Source: Nocardia cyriacigeorgica (GTDB lineage Bacteria > Actinomycetota > Actinomycetes > Mycobacteriales > Mycobacteriaceae). From it: a stretch of 64,000 nt of DNA. Positions 45,111 to 53,143 of the stretch are shown here, in pieces (position 1 is the stretch's first letter; the number at the start of each line of letters is the position of its first letter). The stretch lies in assembly GCF_029868385.1 (NCBI RefSeq), contig NZ_JARWNX010000062.1:1-64000 (forward strand). Direction: 5' to 3'. The notes beneath the pieces were generated by a model that was not told the origin of the DNA, ran no database searches, and saw only the letters and a list, made by a program, of their open reading frames with translations. The position numbers and the translations under genes were made by a program.

Positions 45111-45341
45111 ATGTCCACAGCGGACGCGATCGTCAGCGGCCTCGGCGGCGCAGGCAATATCGTCGAGATCGAAGCCTGCATCACCCGGCTACGCACCGAG
45201 GTCAAGGACGGTGGGCTGGTGGATGAGGCCGCGCTCAAAGCCGCGGGGGCGCATGGCGTGGTCAGGTCCGGTTCGGTCGTTCAGGTCGTGGTCGGCCCAC
45301 AGGCCGATACCCTCGCCGACGATATCGCCGACCTGCTGTGA
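45111..45341 (+). CDS. PTS EIIB component, glucose family
   Basis: This 76-residue domain is the phosphate carrier between EIIA and the sugar. The phosphorylated Cys lies in IEACITRLRTEVKD (C23), the standard EIIB-Glc signature. The frame is open further upstream, but ATG 45111 has GAGGGAG upstream and gives the normal domain length. Its stop overlaps the EIIA start, so the two are translated as a pair. It is divergent from the EIIC-nagA-nagB operon. Confidence 0.9.
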   Translation: MSTADAIVSGLGGAGNIVEIEACITRLRTEVKDGGLVDEAALKAAGAHGVVRSGSVVQVVVGPQADTLADDIADLL

Positions 45342-45802
45342 GGCTCGCGGTACTCGCACCGCTGCCCGGACGCGTCCTCGCCCTCGCCGATGTGCCCGAT
45401 CCGGTGTTCGCCGGTCAGCTCGTCGGCTCCGGGGTGGCGATCGACCCGTTCCGCGACCGCGGCCCGATCGAGGTGATCGCGCCGATCGCGGGCAGGATCG
45501 TGAAACTGCATCCGCACGCCTTCGTCCTCGTCGGCGACTCCGGGACCGGGATACTCGTACACCTGGGTATCGATACGGTGAAGCTGGCCGGACAGGGATT
45601 CACGCTGCTGGCCGCCGAGGGCGATGCGGTCGAGGCCGGTACGCCGATCGTGCGGTTCGATCCGGCCGAGATCGACGGCACCGGATACTCGGCCGTCTGC
45701 CCGATCGTGGTGATGGATTCGGCACGGGATTCGGTGTCCGCGCCCACGATCGGGACCGAGGTCGATTCCGGTGCGGCACTGTTCGATTGGGCCGATTCCT
45801 AG
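45338..45802 (+). CDS. PTS EIIA component, glucose family (Crr-like)
   Basis: This 154-residue protein takes phosphate from HPr and passes it to EIIB. The phosphorylated His lies in GILVHLGIDTVKL (about H72), with a second conserved His in KLHPHAFV. GTG 45338 overlaps the EIIB stop. In the usual glucose family, EIIA is fused or single; here it is a single-domain gene. It ends with a strong hairpin before the convergent MFS gene. Confidence 0.9.
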   Translation: MRLAVLAPLPGRVLALADVPDPVFAGQLVGSGVAIDPFRDRGPIEVIAPIAGRIVKLHPHAFVLVGDSGTGILVHLGIDTVKLAGQGFTLLAAEGDAVEAGTPIVRFDPAEIDGTGYSAVCPIVVMDSARDSVSAPTIGTEVDSGAALFDWADS

Positions 45803-45950
45803 CGTTTTCCGGGGGATGTCGCCTGGCCGACACTGTTCAGGGTGATGGTCGTACCTGCCCGACCTTCCACACTCGGTAGCGGTACCAGCACTCGGTGTTC
45901 GACCGGGATTGCACCCTCGACGGAGGTCCTGTCGGCATCCGTCGGGCCGG

Positions 45951-45985
45951 CGGGCGCGGGAACCGATCGCCGATTCCCGCGCCCG
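45951..45985. terminator. Hairpin terminator between EIIA and the MFS gene
   Basis: A perfect 12-bp stem (CGGGCGCGGGAA with TTCCCGCGCCCG) encloses 11 bases, six bases before the MFS stop at 45992. It can stop transcription from both sides. Confidence 0.75.
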
Positions 45986-45991
45986 CGACGT

Positions 45992-47449
45992 TCAGCTCTC
46001 GACCGCGACCGGCTCCGGCGCCACCGCTTGCGGCGGCCGGGTCCGCAGCAGCACCAGACCGAGCAGCGCGGCCGCGATACTGAAGCCCGCACTGATCCAG
46101 GCACCGGTCGACATGGCCTCGGTGAAGGCGACCTTCGCCGGTTCGGTGTAGCCCAGTTCGAAGGCCGCACCGATGGATTCACGCGCCGCGTCGGGTGCGT
46201 CCGCGGGCATGTTCCCGGTGAACACCCCGGCCAGCACACTGCCGAGCACGGCGATGCTCACCGCCATCCCGACCTGCTGCAACGTATCGTTCATCGCCGA
46301 CCCCACACCCGCGTGCTCGAGCGGAATCGCGCTCATGATGGCCGCATACGCCGACGGTCCCGCCAGACCGCCACCCACACCCATGATCAACATGCTCAGC
46401 AGCACCGCCGGATAGCCGGTGCCGACCGCGAGCACGACGAACGCCGCACCCATCACCAGCAGACCGCTCACGATCAGCGTCTTGTTGCTGACCTTCTTGC
46501 CCAAGGTCGCACCGAGTCCGTTGCAGACCGCGGCGGCCACCGCGTACGGCAGCAGCGCCAATCCCGCCTTCATCGGCCCATAACCGAGCACGAATTGCAG
46601 GTATTGGGTGAGCATGAACATGATCGCGCCCATACCGAACACCATCAGCAGCAACGTCAGACAGGTGCCGGTGAAATCGCGATTGCGGAACACCGCCAGC
46701 GGCAGCATCGGATGCTCGGACCGACTCTCCCACACCACGAACGCGACCGCCGACACGAGCGCAAGGCCGATGACCGGGATGTTCCATTCGCGCTCGATGA
46801 TCACATACACCGCCGACACCAGCGCCAGGATCGACAGCACGACGCCGACCGCATCGACCGGCCGCTGCTCCCCCGTCGATTCCGGCATCAGCACCAGCGC
46901 AGCCACGATCGCCAGGACGGCGACCGGAATGTTGAGCAGGAACACCGAACCCCACCAGTAGTGCTCGAGCAGGAAACCACCCAGCGTCGGGCCGATGACG
47001 ATACCGACCATCGACACCGTGGCCCACGCCGCCATCGCCATCCGGCGTTCGTCCTCGGCGAAGGTGGTCATCAGGATCGACAGTGTCGAGGGCATGAGCA
47101 GCGATCCGCCGATACCCATCGCGGCGCGCGCGAGGATCACCTGCCATGGTTCGGTGGCGAGCACGGCCGCCAGTGAGGCCACGCCGAAGACGGCGAGTCC
47201 GAGGATCAGCATCCGGCGCCGCCCGAAACGATCGGACAGGCTACCGGCGGTCAGCAGCAGACCGGCGAACACCAGGACATAGGCGTCCAGGATCCACTGC
47301 ACATCCGACGGGGTGGCTCCCAACTCCCGGATCAGCGACGGGATCGCGAGATTGAGCACCGTGCCGTCGATCATCAGCACCAGCAGGGACAGACACAGGA
47401 CTCCGAGAATCCACCAGCGTCGGGGGTCTCGTACAACGTTCGATTCCAC
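45992..47449 (-). CDS. MFS drug exporter, DHA2 type, TetR-controlled
   Basis: This 485-residue carrier has about 14 helices. Helix 1 carries the family motif LMIDGTVLNLAIPSL, helix 4/5 PSDVQWILDAYVLVFAGLL and SDRFGRRRML, and motif C is GIVIGPTLGG. It expels drugs or metabolites using the proton gradient. The start GTG 47449 lies 6 bases after TACGCT with no ribosome site, a leaderless arrangement; the frame could also start at GTG 47455. A TetR gene is divergent and a long dyad covers the promoter and start. Confidence 0.87.
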   Translation of the reverse strand: MESNVVRDPRRWWILGVLCLSLLVLMIDGTVLNLAIPSLIRELGATPSDVQWILDAYVLVFAGLLLTAGSLSDRFGRRRMLILGLAVFGVASLAAVLATEPWQVILARAAMGIGGSLLMPSTLSILMTTFAEDERRMAMAAWATVSMVGIVIGPTLGGFLLEHYWWGSVFLLNIPVAVLAIVAALVLMPESTGEQRPVDAVGVVLSILALVSAVYVIIEREWNIPVIGLALVSAVAFVVWESRSEHPMLPLAVFRNRDFTGTCLTLLLMVFGMGAIMFMLTQYLQFVLGYGPMKAGLALLPYAVAAAVCNGLGATLGKKVSNKTLIVSGLLVMGAAFVVLAVGTGYPAVLLSMLIMGVGGGLAGPSAYAAIMSAIPLEHAGVGSAMNDTLQQVGMAVSIAVLGSVLAGVFTGNMPADAPDAARESIGAAFELGYTEPAKVAFTEAMSTGAWISAGFSIAAALLGLVLLRTRPPQAVAPEPVAVES

Positions 47450-47487
47450 TCGCACAGCGTACGACAAACTCGAACACTGTGCGAGTG
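47447..47487. promoter_or_regulatory. Operator between the MFS and TetR genes
   Basis: CACTCGCACAG (47447-47457) and CTGTGCGAGTG (47477-47487) are perfect 11-bp arms 19 bases apart. The left arm covers the MFS start codon, the right arm lies just upstream of the TetR -10 box (TAGAAT, 47492-47497). A repressor dimer pair could silence both genes. Confidence 0.7.
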
Positions 47488-47503
47488 AATATAGAATGGC
47501 CGG

Positions 47504-48235
47504 GTGACCAAGCAGTTCAGCACCGTATGGAGTCGGGAACCACGCCAACCGAGGACCTCGGGGCTGCGCCGCGAACAGATCGTGGCGGCCGCGGTCGAGA
47601 TTCTCGATGCCGAGGGCATGTCCGCGCTCAGCATGCGCAAGCTCGGCGCTCGGCTGGACGCGGGCGCGACCAGTCTCTACTGGTATGTGGCGAACAAGGA
47701 TGAGCTGCTCGAGCTGGTGCTCGACGAGTTCTGGGGCATGGTTCAGGTGCCGGAACCGGAGCAGATGTCCTGGCGGGAGGTGGCGACCGCATTCGCCTAC
47801 AACTTGCGGGACACGATGCTGACCCACCCGTGGGCGGCCGGTCTGATGGGGAATCTGCCGAGCATCGGGCCCAATTCGCTGGGGTTGAGCGATCGGCTGC
47901 GCCGCACGTTCGTCGGCGCCGGATTCCATGGTAACGACGTCTATCTCGCCACCGGCACCCTGTTCTCCTTCGTCCTCGGCCAGATATTGCCCGCCATCGC
48001 CTGGAAGAACACCTACGGCGACGATGACATCGACACCTCGAGCGTGCTGCCCGTGCTCGAAAACCTCGGCGCCGATTATCCCGACCTGATCGCCGACTAC
48101 CGCACCACCGTGCCCGCCGACCCTGCCACGGCCCGCGCATTGGCCTTCGACTTCGGCCTGATCTCGGTCCTGGACGGACTCGACGTGCGCCTACGCGGCG
48201 AGGCGGGCGCCGAATCGGCTACCGCACCGCAGTAG
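47504..48235 (+). CDS. TetR-family regulator with TetR_C-type ligand domain
   Basis: This 243-residue regulator has the helix-turn-helix LRREQIVAAAVEILDAEGMSALSMRKLGARLDAGATSLYWYVANKDELLELVLDEF (residues about 22-76). The SLYWYV pattern places it with the tetracycline-repressor-type subgroup (TetR_C domain). The C-terminal domain binds the inducer. The start GTG 47504 follows TAGAAT by 6 bases without a ribosome site, so the mRNA is leaderless. It is divergent from an MFS exporter and its dyad covers both promoters, the classical TetR/exporter circuit. Confidence 0.9.
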   Translation: MTKQFSTVWSREPRQPRTSGLRREQIVAAAVEILDAEGMSALSMRKLGARLDAGATSLYWYVANKDELLELVLDEFWGMVQVPEPEQMSWREVATAFAYNLRDTMLTHPWAAGLMGNLPSIGPNSLGLSDRLRRTFVGAGFHGNDVYLATGTLFSFVLGQILPAIAWKNTYGDDDIDTSSVLPVLENLGADYPDLIADYRTTVPADPATARALAFDFGLISVLDGLDVRLRGEAGAESATAPQ

Positions 48236-48292
48236 CCCCGAGCCCACCGCTGACACCCGAATCGCGCTCCGGGCGCACACATTCGAGCGCGG

Positions 48293-49189
48293 CTATTCGC
48301 CCGCGGCGTATTCGGCGAGGATCGCCGACAGGAATTGCAGGCTCTCGGCCGGTGACAGCGCCTGCACACTGAGCTGGTTCATCACCGACATGTACAGCTC
48401 GACATCGTGACGCTTCTCCATGTACAGCGAGCTGGTCAGCTGCTCGGTGTAGACGATATCGGGCAGTTCGGGTTCCGGGAAACGCAGAATGCTGAACGGA
48501 CCGCCCGCCGCGGAGTGACCACCGGCCGAGTAGGGCAGCACCTGGATGCGCACATTGGGCAGTTCGGATCTGTCGATCAGATATTTGATCTGCTCCCGCA
48601 GCACCTTGACTCCGCCGACCGGCCTGCGCAGCGCGTTCTCGTCGATGACGGCCCAGAGCGTGGGCGCGGCCCGACGGGTGAGGATCTTCTGTCTGCGCAT
48701 GCGCACCGCCACCCGGCGCTCGGTCTCGTCGTCGTTGCCGAGCATGATGACCGAACGCGCGTAGTCGGCGGTCTGCAACAGCCCGGGAACGAACTGCGCC
48801 TCGTAGGTACGGATGGTGGTGGCGGCCTGTTCCAGTCCGACATAGGTTTCGAACCAGGCGGGCAGCAGATCGCTGTAGCTCTGCCACCAGCCGGGGTCGT
48901 TGGCCTTGCGGGCCATGTCCAGATAGGGCTCACGCTTATCGTCGTCGACGACACCGTAGAGGGTGAGCAAATCCCGGATATCGCGTTCCTTGAAACCGGT
49001 GCGCCCCAATTCGAGCCTGCTGATCTTGGCATGCGAACCGCGAATCGCGTCACCGGCCGCTTCCCTGCTGACACCGCAACTTTCCCGCAGGCGGCGCAAT
49101 CTGCTGCCGAGCGCGATCCGAATCACCGTCGGACCACGTTCTGCCACAAGCAGTTCCACGTTGTCGCTGTTGTCCTGGTCGTTGGTCAT
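48293..49189 (-). CDS. XRE/DUF5753 regulator, Scr1-type
   Basis: This 298-residue protein has an XRE helix-turn-helix at residues 26-80 (LGSRLRRLRESCGVSREAAGDAIRGSHAKISRLELGRTG) and a DUF5753 domain (about 110-285) with PGLLQTADYARSVI, LWAVIDENALRRPVGG and QVLPYSAGGH. Such proteins are the antitoxin-like halves of Scr1/DUF397 pairs in actinobacteria. No DUF397 partner is present next to it. It is divergent from a PF04672 methyltransferase, a common neighbour of the family. Confidence 0.88.
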   Translation of the reverse strand: MTNDQDNSDNVELLVAERGPTVIRIALGSRLRRLRESCGVSREAAGDAIRGSHAKISRLELGRTGFKERDIRDLLTLYGVVDDDKREPYLDMARKANDPGWWQSYSDLLPAWFETYVGLEQAATTIRTYEAQFVPGLLQTADYARSVIMLGNDDETERRVAVRMRRQKILTRRAAPTLWAVIDENALRRPVGGVKVLREQIKYLIDRSELPNVRIQVLPYSAGGHSAAGGPFSILRFPEPELPDIVYTEQLTSSLYMEKRHDVELYMSVMNQLSVQALSPAESLQFLSAILAEYAAGE

Positions 49190-49543
49190 GGACCGCCTCT
49201 GGCCGATAGTGGATAGACCGCGATCTGCCCGGTCACACCCACCGGCTCCACCGCGTCGGTTGCAGATCCTACTCGCTCCTACGACGAAACCACCGGAGCC
49301 CGTTACCCGTCGGCGATCATCGTCGCGCGCGCCGGTGCGGTGCGGACGCGCCCCACCGACACAGACTGGTCGGTCGATGAATTACGCACCGAAGTCGGCG
49401 AACCGGACCGAACATCGCGATGATGACCGATTCGCGTGGATTTCGCAGCGGGACAACGGCATAACTTCCTCTCGATACCGCGCGCGACACACCGCCGATG
49501 CGTACAGTCACACACACGTGGGTGCCGACGGGAGAGGAGCCCC
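49190..49543. other. Divergent intergenic region
   Basis: This 354-base gap lies between the Scr1-like gene and the first methyltransferase gene. No small gene is supported. The part near 49440-49510 is AT-richer and holds TACAGT (49503-49508), a possible -10 box for the methyltransferase transcript. Confidence 0.45.
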
Positions 49544-50377
49544 ATGATGCCATTGGACGACGATGAACTCGGTACGCGTGTCGATCCGGACACGCCGAGC
49601 ATCGCCCGCGTCTACGACTACGGACTGGGCGGTACGGACTGGTTCGAGATCGATCGCAAAGTCTACGAACACCTACTCACCGTAGTGCCGAACCAGAACG
49701 CGGTCGGCGCGGCGAACCGCCGCTGGCTCGAACGCGTGGTGCGCTATCTGACCAGTCAGGCGGGCATCACACAGATCCTCGACCTCGGCAGCGGTCTACC
49801 GACGCAGAAGAACACCCATCAGATCGCCCAGGAACTCGGCGCCGAAGTGATGGTCGTCTACGTCGACAACGACCCGGTCTGCGTGCGCCGCGGCAAGGAA
49901 CTGCTCGAGGCCAACGAATACACCCACTTCCTCGATCTCGATCTCACCGAACCCGCCGAGGTCCTCGGCCATCCCGCGGTGAACCAGTACCTCGATCTGA
50001 GCAAACCGATCCTGATGATGCAGTGCGGCACGCTGCATCACGTCGACGACGACCGCGATCCGGCGGCCATCATGGGCGAGTACGTGCGCCGCCTCGCGCC
50101 CGGCTCCTATGTCATGATCAGCCACTTCTTCGATCCCGGCGCCGAGAACGACGAACTGCACCAGCTGGCGCGCCGCGCCGAACGCGCCCTGCACGACGAA
50201 GGTCTCGGCACGGGTCGCTGGCGCACCCGCGAGGAACTGCTGCCGTTCTTCGACGGATTGGAACTGCTCGAGCCCGGACTCGTCCCGCTCGACGACTGGT
50301 GGCCGTGGGGTCCCGACGAACGCGAACGCGTTCCCGACGAACATCTGATCATCGGCGGCGTCGGCCGCAAACGGTAA
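49544..50377 (+). CDS. PF04672-type SAM-dependent methyltransferase, copy 1
   Basis: This 277-residue protein has the family N-terminus PSIARVYDYGLGGTDWFEIDR (residues about 18-38), SAM motif I ILDLGSGLPTQKNTH, acidic motif VVYVDNDPVC, and LHHVDDDRDP near residue 165. The end reads ERVPDEHLIIGGVGRKR. The family is expanded in Streptomyces and Nocardia, often beside XRE/DUF397 genes; substrates are unknown. GAGAGGAG precedes ATGATG. A paralogue follows at 51086 after a PNPOx-like gene. Confidence 0.9.
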   Translation: MMPLDDDELGTRVDPDTPSIARVYDYGLGGTDWFEIDRKVYEHLLTVVPNQNAVGAANRRWLERVVRYLTSQAGITQILDLGSGLPTQKNTHQIAQELGAEVMVVYVDNDPVCVRRGKELLEANEYTHFLDLDLTEPAEVLGHPAVNQYLDLSKPILMMQCGTLHHVDDDRDPAAIMGEYVRRLAPGSYVMISHFFDPGAENDELHQLARRAERALHDEGLGTGRWRTREELLPFFDGLELLEPGLVPLDDWWPWGPDERERVPDEHLIIGGVGRKR

Positions 50378-50447
50378 GTCTGTAGTTCTGTTCGACCTTG
50401 TTTCCGTTCAACGTTCGTTCCGCAACACCATGACACAGGAGGCCGCA

Positions 50448-50930
50448 ATGTCAGCGGACGCCGACACCACCACCGCCAACGCATCGATCACCGACCAGGA
50501 CGTCCGGGAGAAGCTCTCCGGCATCCTGACATCCACCAGTATCGATCTCGCGACATCCAAGGATGGCGTCAACTGGTGCTCGAGCGCGTTCTTCGCCCAT
50601 CTGGACGACGACCCGTTCCGGCTCACGCTCATCCTCGAATCCGGTGGACGCACGCTGGAGGCATTGCGCGCCAACCCGAATGTGGGCATCAAGGTGGTCA
50701 GCGGCGGGTTCATCGATCCGTTCGCTCAGGGCCTCGGGACCATCGAGGTGCGCGGCGCCGACGATCGGGACGAGACCTTCCAGGCACTGGTGCAGAAGGA
50801 GCCGATGATCGAGCCGTTCTTCGCCACCCCGGTCGAGGCGCTGATCGTGCACGTCGACTGGTGGCGGGTCACCCATGTGGGTGGCGGCTGGCTGCCCGGC
50901 CGCAGGCTCGATCGCGTCGCCTCGGCCTGA
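50448..50930 (+). CDS. PNPOx-like flavin-binding protein
   Basis: This 160-residue protein resembles the pyridoxamine-5'-phosphate-oxidase-like split-barrel family: VREKLSGILTSTSIDLATSKDGVNWCSSAFFAH near residues 20-52, then PFRLTLILESGGRTLEALRANPNVGIKV, and IVHVDWWRVTHVGGGW near the end. Such proteins bind FMN, F420 or haem; the cofactor is not clear. AGGAGG lies upstream of ATG 50448. It lies 70 bases after the first methyltransferase and 155 bases before the second, same strand. Confidence 0.8.
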   Translation: MSADADTTTANASITDQDVREKLSGILTSTSIDLATSKDGVNWCSSAFFAHLDDDPFRLTLILESGGRTLEALRANPNVGIKVVSGGFIDPFAQGLGTIEVRGADDRDETFQALVQKEPMIEPFFATPVEALIVHVDWWRVTHVGGGWLPGRRLDRVASA

Positions 50931-51085
50931 TCCGCTGGGCACACGCTCGGCCGCGGCCGCACCACGGTCCACCGCAGGACGCGAATCCTTGGTGGGCCGA
51001 ATGAATCCCGAGCCCATTGCCGGAACGCTCACCGAGCCCTACGCTTGGTGAGCTGGATCACAGTCACTGCAAAGAGAGGTACCCG

Positions 51086-51925
51086 ATGTCCCAACCCGCG
51101 CCCAAGACCGGCGTCCGCGCCCCGGTCGGTGTGGACACCACCCGAGCGAGCATCGCGCGCGTCTACGACGTGAGCCTGGGCGGCAAAGACAATTACGACG
51201 TCGATCGTGCGGCGTTCGACATGATCCTGCAAGCCGCGCCCCGGCAGCGCGACGTGTCCAAGATGAACCGACGCTGGCTACATCGCGTCACCCGGTACCT
51301 GGCGGGCACGGTCGGCATCGACCAATTCCTCGACATCGGAGCGGGTTTGCCCACTGTCGGCAATACCCACGAGATCGCGCAGAGCCAGAATCCGCAGGCC
51401 ACCGTCGTCTACGTCGACAACGATCCGGTGTGCAACGCGCACGGACGGGTGCTGCTCGAGCAGAACGAGTACACCCATTTCGTACCCGCCGACCTCACCC
51501 AGCCGAACACCCTGCTCGCCGACGACGAGGTGACCAAACACCTGGACATGGATCGCCCGCTGGGCTTGATCCTGTGCGGCATCCTGCATCACGTGGACGA
51601 CGATCTCGATCCGGTCGGCATCATGCGGCAGTACATCGATGCGCTGCCGTCCGGGTCCTATGTCGCGATCACCCACTTCTGGAACCCGAACGACGGATCC
51701 GAACTCGGCGAGCTGGCCGTGCGCCTGCAACGCCAGTTCACCGAGATGGGCCTAGGGTCCGGGTGGTACCGCACCAAGGAAGAGATCGCCGCCTACTTCG
51801 GCGACCTCGAGATGATCGAGCCCGGTCTGGTCGAACTCGAGCAGTGGTGGCCGATGGGCCCGCCGACCCGTGAGCCGTACCCCGAGGAGCGGGTCATGAT
51901 CGGCGGAGTCGGCCGCAAGCGCTGA
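51086..51925 (+). CDS. PF04672-type SAM-dependent methyltransferase, copy 2
   Basis: This 279-residue protein is clearly paralogous to the one at 49544. It has RASIARVYDVSLGGKDNYDVDR near the start, the SAM motif FLDIGAGLPTVGNTH, VVYVDNDPVC, LHHVDDDLDP and ERVMIGGVGRKR at the end. The two copies differ at many surface positions, so the duplication is not recent. AGAGAGGT precedes ATG 51086. A strong hairpin follows the stop, ending the run of plus-strand genes. Confidence 0.9.
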   Translation: MSQPAPKTGVRAPVGVDTTRASIARVYDVSLGGKDNYDVDRAAFDMILQAAPRQRDVSKMNRRWLHRVTRYLAGTVGIDQFLDIGAGLPTVGNTHEIAQSQNPQATVVYVDNDPVCNAHGRVLLEQNEYTHFVPADLTQPNTLLADDEVTKHLDMDRPLGLILCGILHHVDDDLDPVGIMRQYIDALPSGSYVAITHFWNPNDGSELGELAVRLQRQFTEMGLGSGWYRTKEEIAAYFGDLEMIEPGLVELEQWWPMGPPTREPYPEERVMIGGVGRKR

Positions 51926-51937
51926 CGATCACCGCCA

Positions 51938-51973
51938 CAGCGGGTTCCGCGGCCGTTCGCGCGGAACCCGCTG
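51938..51973 (+). terminator. Hairpin terminator after the second methyltransferase
   Basis: A 14-bp perfect stem (51938-51951 with 51960-51973) has an 8-base loop. It begins 12 bases after the stop and lies 40 bases before the TerD start. Confidence 0.75.
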
Positions 51974-52012
51974 CACCGCATGCGGAGCCGAATTCGTCGG
52001 TACGCTGACAGC

Positions 52013-52594
52013 ATGATCACGCTCAAAAAAGAAGACGGTGCCGCGGATCTGAGCGGCATCACCAAACTGAGTGTCGGGGTGAGCTGGGATCCGTCCGCGG
52101 GCGCCAGCGGCGGCGCACTCGGCTGGGCTCGTCGCAAGCGCGGCGTCGACCTGGATCTGATCGCGATTCTCATGCAGGGCACCGAGCCCGTCCGGTTCGC
52201 CGGACTCGATTCCCTCGACCCGCTGGGCAACGGCTCGGTGCTGCACACCGGCGACGAGCAGACCGGCGCCGCGTCCGGCGACGACGAGTCGGTGCACGTC
52301 ACCTTCGGTGATGTGCCCGGCGGTATCGACTCGATCGTGTTCGTCGCAGCCGCATTCAAGAAGGGCTCCTCCTTCGAGAAGGCGAACAACATCTCGTTCA
52401 AGGTCTACGACTCCACCGGCGGCGACAGCCAGCAGGTGGCCGATATCTGGCCCTCGCTGCTCGGCGCCGACAATGCCAATGCCGTGGCCCGCGCATTCCG
52501 CCAGGGTCCGAGCTGGCAGCTGGAAGTGCTCAACCGCAAGGGCAAGGTCAAGCAGGGCGATAAGCAGGCCCTGCTGCGTTTCGCCATGCAGTGA
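52013..52594 (+). CDS. TerD-family (CABP/tellurium resistance) protein
   Basis: This 193-residue protein is a single TerD domain: KKEDGAADLSGITKLSVGVSWDP at the start, then a DLDLIAILM strand, and SIVFVAAAFKKGSSFEKANNISFKVYDS in the second half. Acidic clusters (GVDLDL, GDDES) match calcium-binding sites of TerD proteins. The Ter group acts in stress resistance, including tellurite and phage stress, but no other ter genes are here besides the TerD-AIM24 fusion. TACGCT lies 6 bases before the ATG, so the mRNA is leaderless. Confidence 0.88.
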   Translation: MITLKKEDGAADLSGITKLSVGVSWDPSAGASGGALGWARRKRGVDLDLIAILMQGTEPVRFAGLDSLDPLGNGSVLHTGDEQTGAASGDDESVHVTFGDVPGGIDSIVFVAAAFKKGSSFEKANNISFKVYDSTGGDSQQVADIWPSLLGADNANAVARAFRQGPSWQLEVLNRKGKVKQGDKQALLRFAMQ

Positions 52595-52603
52595 CCGCGA
52601 GGT

Positions 52604-52635
52604 GGTGGCGGGGCCTCGGCGGCTCCGCCGCCACC
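52604..52635. terminator. Possible hairpin terminator after terD
   Basis: GGTGGCGG (52604-52611) pairs with CCGCCACC (52628-52635) around a 16-base loop that can form a further short stem. It lies just after the TerD stop and before the convergent nmtR gene. Confidence 0.45.
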
Positions 52636-52693
52636 GCTGGATCGATGCGGAGTTCGCCGCACCGCGTTCGATCGCCTGATCCGGCGAATGCCG

Positions 52694-53050
52694 TTACGCC
52701 GTCTCGTCGTCGGCGATACCGAGCCCGAGATGCTCGATGTGATAGACGGCTTCGTCCAGCAACATCGCCACATGACTGTCGTAGAGCCGATAGATCACAC
52801 TTCTCCCCTGCCGCGCACCGGTGACCAGCCCCATCGCGCGCAATAAACGCAGCTGATGTGACACCGCGGACTGCTCCATCTCCACGGCCTCGACCAGATC
52901 CCCCACCGAGCACGGGCCATGACGCAGCCTGGTCAGGATGCGCAGCCGGCTCGGCGTGGCCAGCGCCTGGAGAGTCGCGGCCACCGTCGCCGCCGAATCG
53001 GCGTCCAATTGCGCCGGCGGTGTGGTTCTGCCCTCGACTCCATGTCCCAC
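52694..53050 (-). CDS. nmtR: ArsR/SmtB-family Ni/Co sensor NmtR
   Basis: This 118-residue repressor starts MGHGVEGR, the same N-terminus as Mycobacterium tuberculosis NmtR, which supports GTG 53050 over longer frames. A winged helix-turn-helix contains ATPSRLRIL and EMEQSAVSHQLRLL. The C-terminal helix carries D91, H93, H104 and H107, which are the nickel/cobalt ligands of NmtR. In M. tuberculosis it represses the ctpJ ATPase; here a CtpJ-type gene is divergent from it. TACAGT lies 6 bases before the start, so the mRNA is leaderless. Confidence 0.93.
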   Translation of the reverse strand: MGHGVEGRTTPPAQLDADSAATVAATLQALATPSRLRILTRLRHGPCSVGDLVEAVEMEQSAVSHQLRLLRAMGLVTGARQGRSVIYRLYDSHVAMLLDEAVYHIEHLGLGIADDETA

Positions 53051-53073
53051 GAGATCACTGTACCTTGCGGGAT

Positions 53074-53094
53074 TACATGAAGACATGTACATGT
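53074..53094. promoter_or_regulatory. NmtR operator between nmtR and ctpJ
   Basis: TACATG-AAGA-CATGTA (53074-53089) is a perfect 6-4-6 dyad. It overlaps a second perfect palindrome, ACATGTACATGT (53083-53094). The pair lies between the two divergent starts, 24-45 bases upstream of the nmtR start. Confidence 0.65.
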
Positions 53095-53143
53095 ATTCCT
53101 GTACTCCTGCCGCCTGCGTCGATCTCGAACGGAGCATTCCCGG

